From: Zantedeschia hybrid cultivar
Taxonomy: Eukaryota > Streptophyta > Magnoliopsida > Alismatales > Araceae
Direction of reading: 5' to 3'
DNA length: 64,000 nucleotides
Assembly: GCA_030544215.1 (NCBI GenBank)
Contig: JARZZO010000001.1
Span: 42,253,098 to 42,317,097 of the forward strand
Numbering within the stretch: position 1 is the first letter of the stretch; each line of letters begins with the position of its first letter. The position numbers were made by a program, and so were the translations under genes. Below, in pieces: positions 43,601-48,689 of this stretch. The notes beneath the pieces are model-generated. The model was given only the letters and a program-made list of their open reading frames with translations. It was not told the origin of the DNA and searched no databases.

Positions 43601-46234
43601 GGCATTCCCACTGTGAAAGACATGGGCAGGCTGTCCATTATTCAGGCTAGCTGAATAAATACTACTTTGACAAAAAAAGTAGAAATACTAGCCTTGATCC
43701 CGTTCACCCATCCATCCGCGAAACACATATATGTTAGAACTTGTCCTGTGTAACTCTATCATATGCCTTTTCAAAATATAGCTTGACCACCAAACCCGTC
43801 TTGTATTGGCACTTTCTAGCGTGGATACATTCATGGGATACAAAAAAGCTCTCCCAATTAATCTGCCTTGAATAGGAACTTTGTTTCCAGCTCATTAATT
43901 TCTCCATCACAAATCCAGTCTATTGGTTAGCATTTTATTAATTTTGTAAGTTCCATCAAAAGGATTAATGTTTAAAATCCTATAAGCAATCAGCACATTC
44001 CTTTTTTGATTGAAGCAACAAAAGAGTTTGTTTTATAAAACACAAGACCCAAGTGTACATAAAAGGAATTATCTCCAGTTCTATAAAGAAAATTTTCATG
44101 AGAAAGCTAAATTAATGCTGATCAAAATTGAGAAATTAGGTGGATGGATCTTGGACTATGCAACTATTTTTTTAAGTGGATTGTACTTGGCATAAGAAGA
44201 AACAAACAAACCTACCCCAAGAAAACCTTCACCCTATACAGTATAAGGATCCCCCACCCTATACACTAAGGCAGCCATTAAACAAAGGGCCAAACTAAGG
44301 TAGGGTGTCATGGCTACTCACGAATCTTCACCAAAATACAAGAATTGGTAGGAAGCGATGCCCATACCCTAAAATGACCATAATCACAGGACGTAAGATG
44401 CTTTAGGGACTTGCACTTGTTCTGAAGAAGGAAAAAGTTCCTCTCCATCCATAAAGTCTATACCATGGCATATAAAGGACCAGCCACCAAACTTGCTTGT
44501 CCATATCGAGCCTCCATAACCTGTTGTAAGCTGTCAACATGCTAACCATAGTTTGACAATTTCACACCAGACCTAGGTTAGGGAAAATGGCTCCCGATAC
44601 TGACTGAGAGAAAGGGCACTGCACAAAAAGGTGATCCACATCTCCCCCTTCCCTGACACATAAATAACAAGTAGTCCTAATATTAACCATGAAATAGACT
44701 AGTGGGTGGTCACAAAAGAGAAGCCAGAGATCAGCAACCATCCACATGAGGAACTTAACCAACAGCAGGGTTCTACATATAATGATCCAAGGGAAATTCA
44801 ACAGATGAGGCCCGTTTTTCCTCTATTCCCTCCAAAATGACTTATCAAATGGGAAACCATTCATGAATTAATTAAAAAAACAGAATTATCACTGTAGCTC
44901 TTCACTTGGTATCAAAAGTAATCCAACTATGAACGAACCCATGGATTACACTTCAAATAAAATAAGTGACAAACTGATAGCAATAAATAAGAAATGCCAT
45001 TTAGAAGAGAACCTACCCCGTGAAATTTGGTGTTGTGCAATTCACCACATTGTCGTGATCTCTATCCATTTCTAGAAAGGGGCAGTTTTCGCAACCGGAT
45101 TCTCTGAACTGCACAAGTACCATAGGACATAATAAATGTTCAAAGAAAAGGACAATAATCACATAGAAGGCACAGTGTTGGGAAAAATAAGAAAACATAA
45201 AGTCTTTATGGAAGCATCAAAGAAAACCACATCTGGCACAATGCTTAGCATTACTATACAAAAGAATATCATTCAGAATCACACAAAGTGGAGCAAAAGT
45301 CAGCTATGCACCCACAACATTGTAATTCACCAACATACACCAACTTCAGACAATTAAAAGAGACACCCACTGGTTATCTTCATATCCATAATTCGGCAAT
45401 CATATTATGGTCAACTTTTCTGGAAATCTGTACAGGTAACAGATTTTACATTGTACGAAATAGACCCTATATATCACGGCTTTTTCTGACCAACATCGTC
45501 ACATTTTTTACTCTCACATTATTTACCTACACTCCTACTTTCCTGAAAGATGAAAAGTCTCTGAAGGCCATACTTCATTACCCAAAACTGGCATCAATGT
45601 ATAGCAATCCAGTAACAGAAAGGAAGAAAACAAGGATGAAAAATCACTTTACTTGGAAGTTAGAACCTGTCTACCAAAAAATGTATAGTTTCCAAGTAAC
45701 AACTACATATAGCATGTTTCAGATGACCTACATAGTTTCCTTCCAGGCGACAACTACATATATGATGTTTCAGATGACCCTCCGCCTTTCTTCCCATCTG
45801 CATTTATTTCCATTTTCCATGTTTATGAACAAACAGCGCAAAGCGAGAGGGCATGCATCAGATAAGACGAAAATAAAAGAAATTTCTAGTTCCAAGGTGC
45901 GTCTGATGAAAATTTCTACAAAGCTGGCACCTTGACTAGTATAAACGGGGCCAAGAACAAGGCAAAGCAGCCCGAACCCTAGTACCAGCACCAAAACAAG
46001 GGAGAAGGAATAGCAGAAAGGAACAGGAGCAGACGGAAGGGAGCCGAGCGGGGAGGAGCCCAAAACCTGGTCGTAGGTTTTGACGAGGCGGCAGCGGAGG
46101 CAGGCGCGGAGCTCGTGGCCGAAGCTGGTGGGGATCTGCGCGAAGTTAGCCAGCTGCTCCTCGTTCGGGAACAAGTCGCCGGTGCTGACGTCGCCGCTGC
46201 TGACGACGCCGCCCTTCTTCCCTTTGCCGCTCAT
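5024..46234 (-). CDS. SPT4: SPT4 transcription elongation factor (five exons, 142 aa)
   Basis: Spt4 pairs with the NGN domain of Spt5 (DSIF) and keeps RNA polymerase II processive in the nucleus. Joining exons 46234-46067, 45108-45017, 5637-5582, 5221-5160 and 5074-5024 gives 168+92+56+62+51 nt, an uninterrupted 142-codon frame ending in TAG. All introns are GT-AG, with phases 0, 2, 1 and 0. A four-cysteine zinc finger is visible as CLRC (residues 45-48) and CENC (62-65). The family block DPSRSWAARWLRIG and the tail VQYVPPKRS are present. The N-terminus before AQIPTSFGHELRA is about 30 residues, longer than I recall for typical plant Spt4 (about 116 aa in total). I chose the ATG at 46234; an in-frame GTG at 46243 is not needed. 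Intron 2 is about 39.4 kb. Identity is based on family recognition; expression and correct splicing across that intron are inferred. Confidence 0.93.
5160..5221 (-). CDS. SPT4: SPT4 exon 4
   Basis: The acceptor is CTTTCAG|GG and the donor is CCAG|GTTCAT. It encodes RFIPGCYTLAVSEELPEEYQ, the conserved C-terminal strand and helix of Spt4. It is read in a different frame from the longest open stretch here. Confidence 0.92.
5222..5581 (-). other. SPT4: SPT4 intron 3
   Basis: A 360-bp GT-AG intron in phase 1, AT-rich. Intron 4 (5075-5159, 85 bp) follows exon 4. Confidence 0.88.
5582..5637 (-). CDS. SPT4: SPT4 exon 3
   Basis: This 56-nt exon encodes IISVMDPSRSWAARWLRIG, the Spt5-contacting core of Spt4. 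The acceptor has a strong pyrimidine tract ending TTATTGCAG, and the donor is ATTG|GTAAG. It completes the Gly codon split by the giant intron. Confidence 0.93.
6351..6520 (-). mobile_element. Au-like tRNA-derived SINE
   Basis: Read on the minus strand it begins near GAGCCTTGGTG and has a B-box-like GGGTTCAAAGCC. It then reads AACAGCCTTTTTGCAAAAAGCAG and CCAGACTCTGCAGTGG, and ends CACAGGGCTGCCCTTCTTT. This order matches the plant Au SINE family as I know it. An open frame across it is incidental. Lies in SPT4 intron 2, same orientation as the gene. No clear target duplication seen. Confidence 0.68.
6521..9110. other. intron 2 segment without recognised genes
   Basis: No conserved coding or RNA gene. 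Motifs such as AACCAAACTG near 6885 and AACCAAACTGGGCC near 7805 resemble ends of hAT or PIF-type MITEs but could not be paired convincingly. Confidence 0.45.
9125..9612. repeat. (CT)n microsatellites with a 180-bp tandem duplication
   Basis: The segment starting GGCTCCGAAATAGGGCC occurs at 9249 and again at 9429, offset 180 bp. Each copy carries CACTGTGCACAATGCATAGAGC and ends in long CT runs (9376-9428 and 9563-9612). The duplication probably arose by slippage between the CT runs. Confidence 0.9.
9615..9705. mobile_element. GCCTAGGCG-type element fragment
   Basis: CGCCAAGGTAATGCCTAGGCGGGTGCCTAAG, with GCCTTGACAACTATGG at the far edge, resembles the ends of a non-autonomous plant DNA transposon group rich in AAGGCG/GCCTAGGCG. 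A larger relative sits at 42801-43529. Confidence 0.4.
9706..10489. other. no recognisable feature (left flank of Tat composite)
   Basis: AT-rich sequence. I looked here for the R-U5 half of the Tat 3' LTR, using the motifs of 38253-39100, and did not find it. Confidence 0.45.
10490..10949 (-). repeat. truncated 3' LTR (U3 part) of the Tat element
   Basis: Homologous to about 39168-39760 of the 5' LTR. Shared blocks are CCCGCACCCTTCTCTCTC, the TTGTTGTGCTGCGGCTGCTG run, GAGGCACGACGAAGCCG, GCATGTATTTCAAACC and the edge GAAAACNTGTCAAACA. On the minus strand it begins TGTTTGACAAG. Homology stops at about 10490, so R and U5 are missing. A long (CT)n run at 10630-10684 is expanded relative to the other LTR. 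Confidence 0.78.
10950..10961 (-). other. polypurine tract of the Tat element
   Basis: On the minus strand GTGGGGGGCATT lies directly before the LTR start TGTTTGACAAG, where the plus-strand primer is expected. The nested element has a similar GGAGGGGCATT before its 3' LTR. Confidence 0.65.
10962..11793. other. Tat 3' region between 3' LTR and antisense gene
   Basis: No gene recognised. It may hold the promoter and 5' leader of the plus-strand PMD gene. A low-complexity open frame from 10314 to 11087 is not convincing as a protein. Confidence 0.4.
11794..14063 (+). pseudogene. antisense plant-mobile-domain (PMD) gene, 5' part, decayed
   Basis: Plus-strand coding relic, antisense to the Tat pol genes. 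It opens at ATG 11794 (MAGAGDFPTGVPTHDEAGHP) and runs to a stop at 12228. It resumes in other frames at about 12250-12600 (WLKFVLANHSYLLDRVG, QFNYPYYSCHIQALAK), 12590-12904 (DLWALHHISGLPIVGEPYEE) and 13146-14063. The last block ends in YPHRFAQNFGYDQMVP, resembling the PhRvARQFGyDQ signature of the transposon-associated plant mobile domain. GLPIVGEPYEE is also typical. At least three frameshifts break it. PMD proteins are found in host MAIN-type factors and in transposons; their role in Tat elements is not established. Domain assignment is from memory of motifs. Confidence 0.68.
14064..14897 (+). pseudogene. PMD gene, middle part up to the nested insertion
   Basis: Continues downstream of the mobile-domain block. 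Intron-like acceptors (pyrimidine tract plus AG) occur at CCCTTTTCTTATATTAG (about 14487) and CCTTCCTCTCTTAG (about 14813). Between them is a Lys/Glu-rich stretch (EAAKGKKRILEEEESQQA). The sequence is cut at 14897 by the CCGTC target duplication of the nested element and continues after 24254. Confidence 0.5.
14893..14897. repeat. target-site duplication CCGTC (left)
   Basis: Identical to 24255-24259 on the other side of the element. Confidence 0.95.
14898..16401 (+). repeat. 5' LTR of the non-autonomous element
   Basis: The U3 (about 15050-15370) is built of roughly 30-bp units containing the palindrome CCTTCGAAGG and GGAAGGCCAGCC. It carries one 30-bp unit more than the 3' LTR. TATTTAAACC at about 15613 is a candidate TATA region. 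Ends GGCGCCTACA. Small open frames inside are products of the repeat units. Confidence 0.93.
16408..16425 (+). other. primer-binding site of the non-autonomous element
   Basis: TGGCGATCACGGTGGGAC starts six bases after the LTR end. It resembles the site TGGCACGCCCGGTGGGAC of the surrounding Tat element. The primer tRNA is not identified. Confidence 0.7.
16481..16591 (+). repeat. array of four 18-bp palindromes in the leader
   Basis: CGGCCAAGTACTTGGCCG (16481-16498), CGGCCAAGCGCTTGGCCG (16513-16530), CGGCCAAGTACCTGGCCG (16542-16559) and a degenerate fourth copy (16574-16591), spaced about 30 bp. The first two are perfect palindromes although their centres differ (GTAC and GCGC). They lie about 60-170 nt after the primer-binding site, in the untranslated leader. 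Confidence 0.9.
17171..19183 (+). CDS. Gag of the non-autonomous Tat-like element (one in-frame amber)
   Basis: The structural protein that would form the virus-like particle. A single frame opens at ATG 17171, meets one TAG at 17456-17458 and continues without other stops to TGA at 19183. The retrotransposon gag domain lies after residue 110 or so, with FKAPEYRKYDGTSDPHDYL, EGEALRWFSSLP and a RWRAMASRA block. No CCHC zinc knuckle is visible. The C-terminal third is Pro/Ser-rich. Translation from ATG 17579 would skip the amber. The following protease frame is +1 relative to this one and overlaps it at 19029-19183. Whether the amber and the frame change are decay or regulated read-through cannot be decided here. 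The frame is much better preserved than in other elements of the window. Confidence 0.82.
19029..20171 (+). CDS. aspartic protease and G-patch frame of the non-autonomous element
   Basis: Pepsin-like retroviral protease that would process Gag. The active-site motif LLDTGASINVCP is at about 19242-19277, followed by a YNVVLRRPWMD block. A G-patch-like segment starts at 19650 (IGWQLMDKMGY, with GIGKEEQGI). Such a segment after the protease is known in other plant gypsy elements. The upstream part of the frame (before about 19190) overlaps gag in another frame and is probably not translated from ATG 19029. The frame ends at TAG 20171 with no RT following, where an autonomous element would continue into pol. 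Confidence 0.78.
   Translation: MGDLLHTGRHCSSSSSALHSMKIFLSGGSPMSFSQSPRHLPYPSQIRVAPPECQSLPSCLTPTLRSHSLDSILLDTGASINVCPLKTPKKVGIDPEKVESTSMMVSNGKLEIGPVAMIFEFYILNVKPIYNVVLRRPWMDQTLGVPSTNHQHYKFPYNRKIVKMQRTPCLESLGSLSTEPIPSMITSEKGAEPILSSVDSQLKSQPSIGWQLMDKMGYCSESGIGKEEQGIQEPIFENPTITGFKLGYILTKPTEGSRKWSPLDHFVKESQEVLKIHYLEDELKETSNKVQREDAEEFGIQLLFYEPTTQQGASLVRDEQVPTALIPLLLHTPALLRLLSPVVAHSWGNSAIIGSVSQGPTFATCLTHPQSLVHNRLGIG
20172..22780 (+). other. non-coding internal region of the non-autonomous element
   Basis: 2.6 kb in the place of RT-RNaseH-integrase. I find no YVDD-like, DDE-like or HHCC motif in any frame. A short frame at 21781-21999 (KILSKRWTLFAVESKPKAAG) is the only one with some composition bias; function unknown. 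Ends in the polypurine-like GGAGGGGCATT just before 22781. Confidence 0.75.
22781..24254 (+). repeat. 3' LTR of the non-autonomous element
   Basis: Near-identical to 14898-16401 (about 97 percent by eye), lacking one 30-bp U3 unit (CTCTTTCGAAGGCC type). Starts TGTAAACACCGA and ends GGCGCCTACA. Confidence 0.94.
24255..24259. repeat. target-site duplication CCGTC (right)
   Basis: Identical to 14893-14897. Confidence 0.95.
24260..26210 (+). pseudogene. PMD gene, 3' exons beyond the nested element
   Basis: Several short exon-like segments, each preceded by a pyrimidine tract and AG. Acceptor-like sites are CCTTCTCTTTATTAG (24495), TTTCTTTCTCCTGTGTAG (24900), CCCCGTTTGTTTTGCAG (25131) and AATTTTATAG (25430). 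Coding-like pieces include LTVEDLAQLDLTPLAIPPTD at 24903 and a Pro/Ser/Asp-rich tail with a degenerate repeat (AGPRQ/SPTSALREL type, about 25530-25790). The last piece (25987-26205) reads VVEDTSAEYTLNMTVIRDEI. No known domain in this part. This is the decayed 3' end of the antisense gene. Confidence 0.45.
26695..26868. repeat. about 57-bp tandem repeat, 3-4 copies
   Basis: Unit with CTTCAAGGGGGTAAAGGCTC, then AGTAGCCATGAACTTTG, repeated with divergence. The unit shares the ATAACGGCTCC/GGCC...GAACTT core with the 42-bp array at 27847. Confidence 0.8.
27366..27584. repeat. diverged direct repeat, copy 1
   Basis: Starts ACCAACTTCAATGTCCTTTT and ends CACCTCATTTTTAAGCC. The same order of motifs (CCCCTTCTTACTTTT, CACAGTA, AACCAATTAAGTCTRT, CATTTTTAAGCC) recurs at 28137-28360. 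Confidence 0.82.
27847..28075. repeat. 42-bp tandem repeat, 5-6 copies
   Basis: Unit TTTGTGAACTTCGGGATACA followed by ACGGCTCCCGAGGCCGAGGGTA. Its length is a multiple of three, so it gives repetitive open frames on both strands, which I do not regard as genes. Confidence 0.9.
28137..28360. repeat. diverged direct repeat, copy 2
   Basis: About 75-80 percent similar to 27366-27584 by eye. The 42-bp array lies between the two copies. Confidence 0.82.
28381..29707 (-). pseudogene. Tat integrase, decayed
   Basis: Inserts cDNA into the host genome. Minus strand: zinc-binding N-terminus with KNKDFFWPMMYADCDKIVKS and CPQC (29707-29387). The catalytic core follows, with ATEYFTCWAEAI, SDNGTPF and EAFNKTF (29341-28883), so the second Asp and the Glu of the DDE triad are seen. 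The C-terminus (28870-28381) reads FKPN, GAYKLVDEKG-like and MKLYYAPEH-like blocks, disrupted by a 121-bp tandem duplication. A frameshift near 29350 and others break the frame. Cannot be functional. Confidence 0.85.
28467..28708. repeat. 121-bp exact tandem duplication in integrase
   Basis: 28467-28587 and 28588-28708 are the same sequence (ATATTCCCTTTTTCATC to CACATCTTTTTG) with one mismatch seen. 121 is not a multiple of three, so the duplication itself shifts the frame. Confidence 0.95.
30160..30425 (-). pseudogene. Tat archaeal-type RNaseH (aRNH) relic
   Basis: The minus strand reads MCQLYFDGASKTATMPD, then in another frame RVGAGLVLVTPKGGVLHHS. The pattern W/CxLYFDGAS...GAGxVLxxPxG is that of the second, archaeal-type RNaseH carried by Tat elements after the normal RNaseH. 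Residues after about 30155 are lost to frameshifts. Confidence 0.75.
30426..31615 (-). pseudogene. Tat reverse transcriptase and RNaseH, decayed
   Basis: Copies element RNA into DNA. Fingers and palm at 31615-31250: VPVKKKNGQVRVCIDFRDLN, LSFIDGSSSYNQI (first catalytic Asp) and MPFGLKNAGATY. The active-site motif CYVDDLVVKS lies at about 31200-31170 just after an in-frame stop. The thumb and connection follow at 31135-30677 (MNPMKCTF, GIEIDPDKIKAI, LQDRLAYIRRFISNL), and an RNaseH start near 30700 (LILYIVSMNASLGALLAQE). Catalytic residues of RT survive but stops and frameshifts inactivate it. Confidence 0.87.
32491..33400 (-). pseudogene. Tat protease region, decayed
   Basis: Aspartic protease relic. 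DRPLIDSGSTVNIVPFKTF (about 33240-33181) holds the DSG catalytic triad, followed after a frame break by the conserved LLGRPWLHKN and VIPSTLHQCIKY (33010-32940). The linker towards RT runs to 32491 (QREVHTVEELKTFI, DDWWIVVYKGD). No convincing domain between 32240 and 31620. Confidence 0.8.
34000..37400 (-). pseudogene. Tat gag, decayed, with duplicated zinc-knuckle module
   Basis: Structural protein relic. From its 5' end: SVFERLG (about 37370), HLIEQIVEAKIAEQ and LPLNHIKRLKFSRYDGEGSA (36921-36583), then after a TAG (C-to-T of the expected CAG) EYIAHYMSESGE and LRFFSTSLTGTTFQWYAKLR (36564-36361). The module RKLFDTCIRANLLVLPE...NYCLYYRMLGHVIEDC occurs at 35940-35790, and a second related module RELFKLCLGQKVMILPK...RYCPYHRSIGHAIEQC at 35130-34990. 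Each is followed by a VNVVHMNE or VNVLHTNVG motif (about 35690, 34880). Multiple frameshifts. Confidence 0.8.
37401..38232 (-). other. Tat leader between primer site and gag
   Basis: Weak coding-like stretches on the minus strand (LGGGEPIVLKVRHVPTMPTN near 37770) could be remains of an extra 5' ORF such as Ogre elements have, but no domain is recognisable. Confidence 0.4.
38233..38250 (-). other. primer-binding site of the Tat element
   Basis: On the minus strand TGGCACGCCCGGTGGGAC begins two bases after the LTR end (GTCTTACA). It is the usual start of minus-strand cDNA synthesis. The tRNA is not identified. Confidence 0.8.
38660..38895. repeat. foldback repeat array in R-U5 of the Tat LTR
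   Basis: About five units of TTGGTCATTCAAACC-ATATGAATGAACCAA. The halves of each are inverted (GGTCATTCA against TGAATGAACC), so each unit can form a hairpin. Spacing is 45-55 bp. Confidence 0.85.
39064..39075 (-). promoter_or_regulatory. TATA box of the Tat LTR
   Basis: CCTATAAAAGGA on the minus strand, in the correct place between U3 and R. Confidence 0.6.
40371..40875. repeat. direct and inverted repeats inside the integrase relic
   Basis: GGTGCATATGGTACGAGAAG...GGCGGGTTT at 40371-40423 recurs inverted at 40525-40578 and directly at about 40720-40772. The block CACATCTCATCCAAGACAAG...CCCAAAATGTCC occurs directly at 40443, 40580 and 40793. This reads as three rounds of local duplication, one inverted. 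Confidence 0.9.
40883..41280. repeat. 209-bp diverged tandem duplication
   Basis: AGCATGCAATT starts at 40883 and 41092. Shared landmarks are GGAGAAGATAAT, GTGAAAGTT and CTTGGATCAACTCAAAT. About 80 percent similar by eye. Confidence 0.82.
41336..41350. repeat. SINE target-site duplication (left)
   Basis: ACAGGTTTGTTACCC, identical to 41578-41592. Confidence 0.95.
41351..41577 (-). mobile_element. tRNA-derived SINE with 15-bp target duplication
   Basis: On the minus strand it begins GGGGCAGGTGACTAGCATAG. A box-A-like TAGCATAGTGGATAGG and a box-B-like GGTTTGAGTTCC lie about 45 bp apart, and it ends in a poly(A) run (the T run at 41351-41362). It is flanked by the perfect direct repeat ACAGGTTTGTTACCC at 41336-41350 and 41578-41592. 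This is diagnostic of a LINE-mobilised, pol III-transcribed SINE. It sits in the RNaseH relic of the gypsy element. It is not of the same family as the Au-like copy at 6351. Confidence 0.92.
41578..41592. repeat. SINE target-site duplication (right)
   Basis: ACAGGTTTGTTACCC, identical to 41336-41350. Confidence 0.95.
41961..42800. other. no recognisable feature
   Basis: AT-rich intronic DNA. An open frame at 42481-42894 and its antisense lack known motifs. Confidence 0.5.
42801..43529. mobile_element. AAGGCG/GCCTAGGCG-rich non-autonomous DNA element
   Basis: The left end AAGGCGTCCAAGGCGATCAA...GAGGCGCCTAGGC is mirrored by the right end GCCTAGGCGCCAGGTCACCT...GCCTTGTCGCCTTGT, giving imperfect terminal and subterminal inverted repeats around an AT-rich core of about 550 bp. 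No transposase. The pattern suggests a hAT-type element; no 8-bp duplication is evident, so the edges are approximate. Confidence 0.5.
43690..43990 (-). pseudogene. L1-type LINE reverse transcriptase fragment
   Basis: Minus-strand remnants of non-LTR RT: HECIHARKCQYKTGLVVKLY and FEKAYDRV (family pattern vKlDFeKAYDrV), with a preceding RL-VM-K-I block in broken frames. The catalytic YADD part is not present. Confidence 0.65.
44290..44810 (-). pseudogene. L1-type LINE 3' fragment with zf-RVT domain
   Basis: At 44801-44562 the minus strand reads LLLVKFLMWMVA, TTCYLCVREGGDVDHLFVQC and PFSQSV. The pattern CxxC...HLFxxCPF marks the zinc-binding domain after plant LINE RT. Downstream, LYAMVWTLWMERN (about 44480-44430) matches the usual WxxWxERN tail. 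It lies upstream of the RT fragment at 43690-43990 in this orientation, the reverse of the order in one LINE, so the two are separate or rearranged. Confidence 0.75.
45017..45108 (-). CDS. SPT4: SPT4 exon 2
   Basis: The acceptor is TTGTGCAG|TTC and the donor is ACGGG|GTAGGT. It encodes FRESGCENCPFLEMDRDHD and continues to NCTTPNFTG, supplying the second CxxC pair of the zinc finger. It ends in phase 2, which matches the G that opens exon 3 some 39 kb away. Confidence 0.93.
45109..46066 (-). other. SPT4: SPT4 intron 1
   Basis: A 958-bp GT-AG intron. No transposon or coding relic recognised in it. Long open frames here on both strands show no conserved motif and look fortuitous. Confidence 0.85.
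46067..46234 (-). CDS. SPT4: SPT4 exon 1
   Basis: Encodes residues 1-56: a Gly/Lys/Ser-rich N-terminal extension, then the conserved block AQIPTSFGHELRACLRCRL with the first zinc-finger CxxC, ending KTYDQ. The donor is CAG|GTTTTG, phase 0. The exon is GC-rich, unlike the AT-rich upstream DNA. Confidence 0.93.
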
Positions 46235-46367
46235 GGCTCGCACCCGAAGAAATGCCTCACGGCCGCCGCTGCTCCCCGACTGCGACCCTTCGTCGCCTTC
46301 CCAGGTGGAGGTGGGCGGTGCAGGGAAGGAGGGGGAGATACCCGTTGCTTCGTAGGGTGCGCCCTGG

Positions 46368-46374
46368 TTATATG
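46368..46374 (-). promoter_or_regulatory. candidate TATA-like element of SPT4
   Basis: On the minus strand the sequence ATATAA lies in CATCATATAACC, about 135 bp upstream of the SPT4 ATG, just before the GC-rich leader. It is the only TATA-like run close to the start. The start site of transcription is not known. Confidence 0.35.
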
Positions 46375-46379
46375 ATGAC

Positions 46380-47640
46380 CTACAGAAAGAAGTAACACAT
46401 CGTACATCCTAGTGCATAATTAGTTAAAGATTTTTTTTTGTGTATATACTTTTTACGTACATTGTATTTGTACGTATACTTTCAACTCTCATATATTATC
46501 ACTAATATTTTTAAATTATTTTTAAATTCTTTAAAATATTATATTTATATTCATCTCGTCAAAATTAGATAAATTTCAACGAAATATGTCAAAAACATTG
46601 TATAAATCATGATATCTTCAGACGTGTCGGAGGTACATAATGCAAGATTTTAATGCATTGAGGGATATATATAAAAAATATTAGTGAAATTAAGAATTTT
46701 TATATAAAATTATTAGATTGAAAGATATCAGTACTGTTTTCTAAATATTTCAAAAGTATTGATGTTAATACGTGAGAATTTGAGGTATACATATAAATAC
46801 GATATATTTGAAAAATACATATGCAAAAAGCCTCAATTAAATATAGTATTATACAAATTATAATTCACGTACATTTTTTAATCTCTAAAACTTTGGCAAT
46901 AAGAACTGATAGGAAAAAATACTCATTTCTTTACCTCAACTGTTTTACTCACGTGTAATATAAACATGTTTAATATTTTTCATTTCATATATTATATTAA
47001 AGGACGTTTACTACTTGAAATATCATACGACGTATGATCATATGATAAATAAACTCACTTTTCATTGATAAAAATTCATAATTTGATTAATCACTATTTA
47101 TTATATGATTTAATTTTAATTTTTAAAAATCTATATTAAATATCTTATATATTTTGAGCGGTCCCATTTAAATTTTAAATCAAATTATATTTGAATGTAT
47201 TTTTACCATATAATTCATGTATCATATTTAACTATGTCAGTCGCCATGACATGCTTATGTGCACATGGCATATCAATTTTGAATTATATCAGTTCGATTT
47301 TTTATAAGTATAAGATGGATAGGATCCAAACATTATGAAGAGGGTGCATAAAACAATAAATAAAGAACAGGAGAGGGAATAACAAAGTACGTGACACAGC
47401 CACTCTTATTAGAGAATACCTAGTTACATGGCATGGCTGTTATGGCAAGTGATGTTCGCATGGCCATGGCCCGTGCCCTGTATAGCATCTTGTTTTTGCC
47501 TAAGTTCACCTTGGAATGGACCTCCTAACCTCACCTTCCACCCTAAAATAGCCCTCTATAGAGAACATTTTATGTCCAAGGGTAGAGGAGGGTAGGATCT
47601 TCTTAAGGATTAATAGGGGCAAAAGAACTTATAAGTCATA
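46380..47640. other. AT-rich DNA upstream of SPT4
   Basis: Very AT-rich, no open frame of note. The first few hundred bases must hold the SPT4 promoter. No element boundary recognised. Confidence 0.55.
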
Positions 47641-48600
47641 AGCAAACGCTAATTAAAGTAAGAATCTGGCTATGAATCGAAATCAGTAAGTGAGTGTTAG
47701 TTTGACTTACAAACAAACTGTTAATTGAAATACAGGTGGCTCTCACTCAGATTATAAGAATGACTTAACTTAAAATGCAAGAAATAATTAATCGAAGTGA
47801 TAACTAAGGCGTTAAACGAAGTCTTAATCAGTATGAGGTAAATGCTAAACTTAAGTCAAATGTCTTACTAATTGAAGTCTCAAATTGTTCAGTAATCACA
47901 GTGAGACTTATGATTAGTAATCAAAAGTACATCACTAATCGAAGTAATGTTGGAAATATTGATCAAAGTGAAACTTACAGCGTTACTCGATGTGAAGTCC
48001 GAGAGTAAAACTTCGATTAGCGTTATAACACTTATCGAAAGAACATCTCAGGATGCTAATCGAAATGTAAATTAAAACTTTGATTCGATTAAGACACAAA
48101 ACGTAACTCTAAGTTTAGTTTCGATTAATGTTATCAAGGTAATCGAAGAGGTTGCTTAAACGTTAATCTAGGTCAGACTTAGATAGACTCGAAATGAAAA
48201 ACTTAATTGGTAATCAAATGGAACTATGAAACGTTAATTGATAGAGAATTTACAATGTTAATCGATAGAGAATTTAGAACGTTAATTGATAAAAGGCTTA
48301 CAAAGCTAATTGATAAGGAATTTTAAGCTCTTTACTCGAAGTGACTAAATTAACTTTAATCAAAGTGAAACTTAATTACCTAATAGAACACTTAGAGAAA
48401 CTGATTCAAATTAAAATAGTGAGTGAGATTCGATTATTGTTGAACCAACTGCAAGTTACTAGAAGTCCTAAAGTTTAATCTAGGTTCCAGTTAGTTCTTT
48501 AATCATAAGAGTTGAGAAACACTGAAAGCGATTAAGTCATAGAGCTTACACAATTTATGATTGAAACTATCAGCAACTAAAGTAATGAAATAAAAGGATT
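47640..48600. repeat. degenerate TTAATCGA repeat array (left)
   Basis: Many copies of a TTAATCGA core at variable spacing. The clearest tandem part (48233-48330) repeats GTTAATCGATAGAGAATTTA about every 28 bp, four times. It directly abuts an integrase relic. Confidence 0.78.
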
Positions 48601-48689
48601 TCTCTCATTCTCAAGAAAACAAATTTCTAATATTTCACAGTGTGTTATCACTAAAATATGATGAATATGAAAATACAAATTACTGAACA

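Larger units (their letters stand above)
5638..45016 (-). other. SPT4: SPT4 intron 2, about 39.4 kb, filled with transposable elements
   Basis: It is bounded by GTAGGT (donor, 45016) and a pyrimidine-rich TTATTGCAG (acceptor, 5638). About 29.3 kb is the Tat composite. The remainder holds SINEs, a gypsy relic, an AAGGCG-type element and LINE fragments. The large Tat element lies in the same transcriptional orientation as SPT4. Confidence 0.88.

Noticed and set aside
44010..44195. Plus-strand 61-codon open frame between LINE pieces
   Set aside because: No homology recognised and no splice or promoter context.
45770..46066. C-terminal hydrophobic extension of SPT4 exon 1 frame (SFSLVLVLVLGFG)
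   Set aside because: It is read-through into intron 1; a good donor at 46066 and matching exon 2 explain the gene better.
46080..46375. Plus-strand open frames opposite SPT4 exon 1
   Set aside because: Antisense shadows of a GC-rich exon without recognisable motifs.
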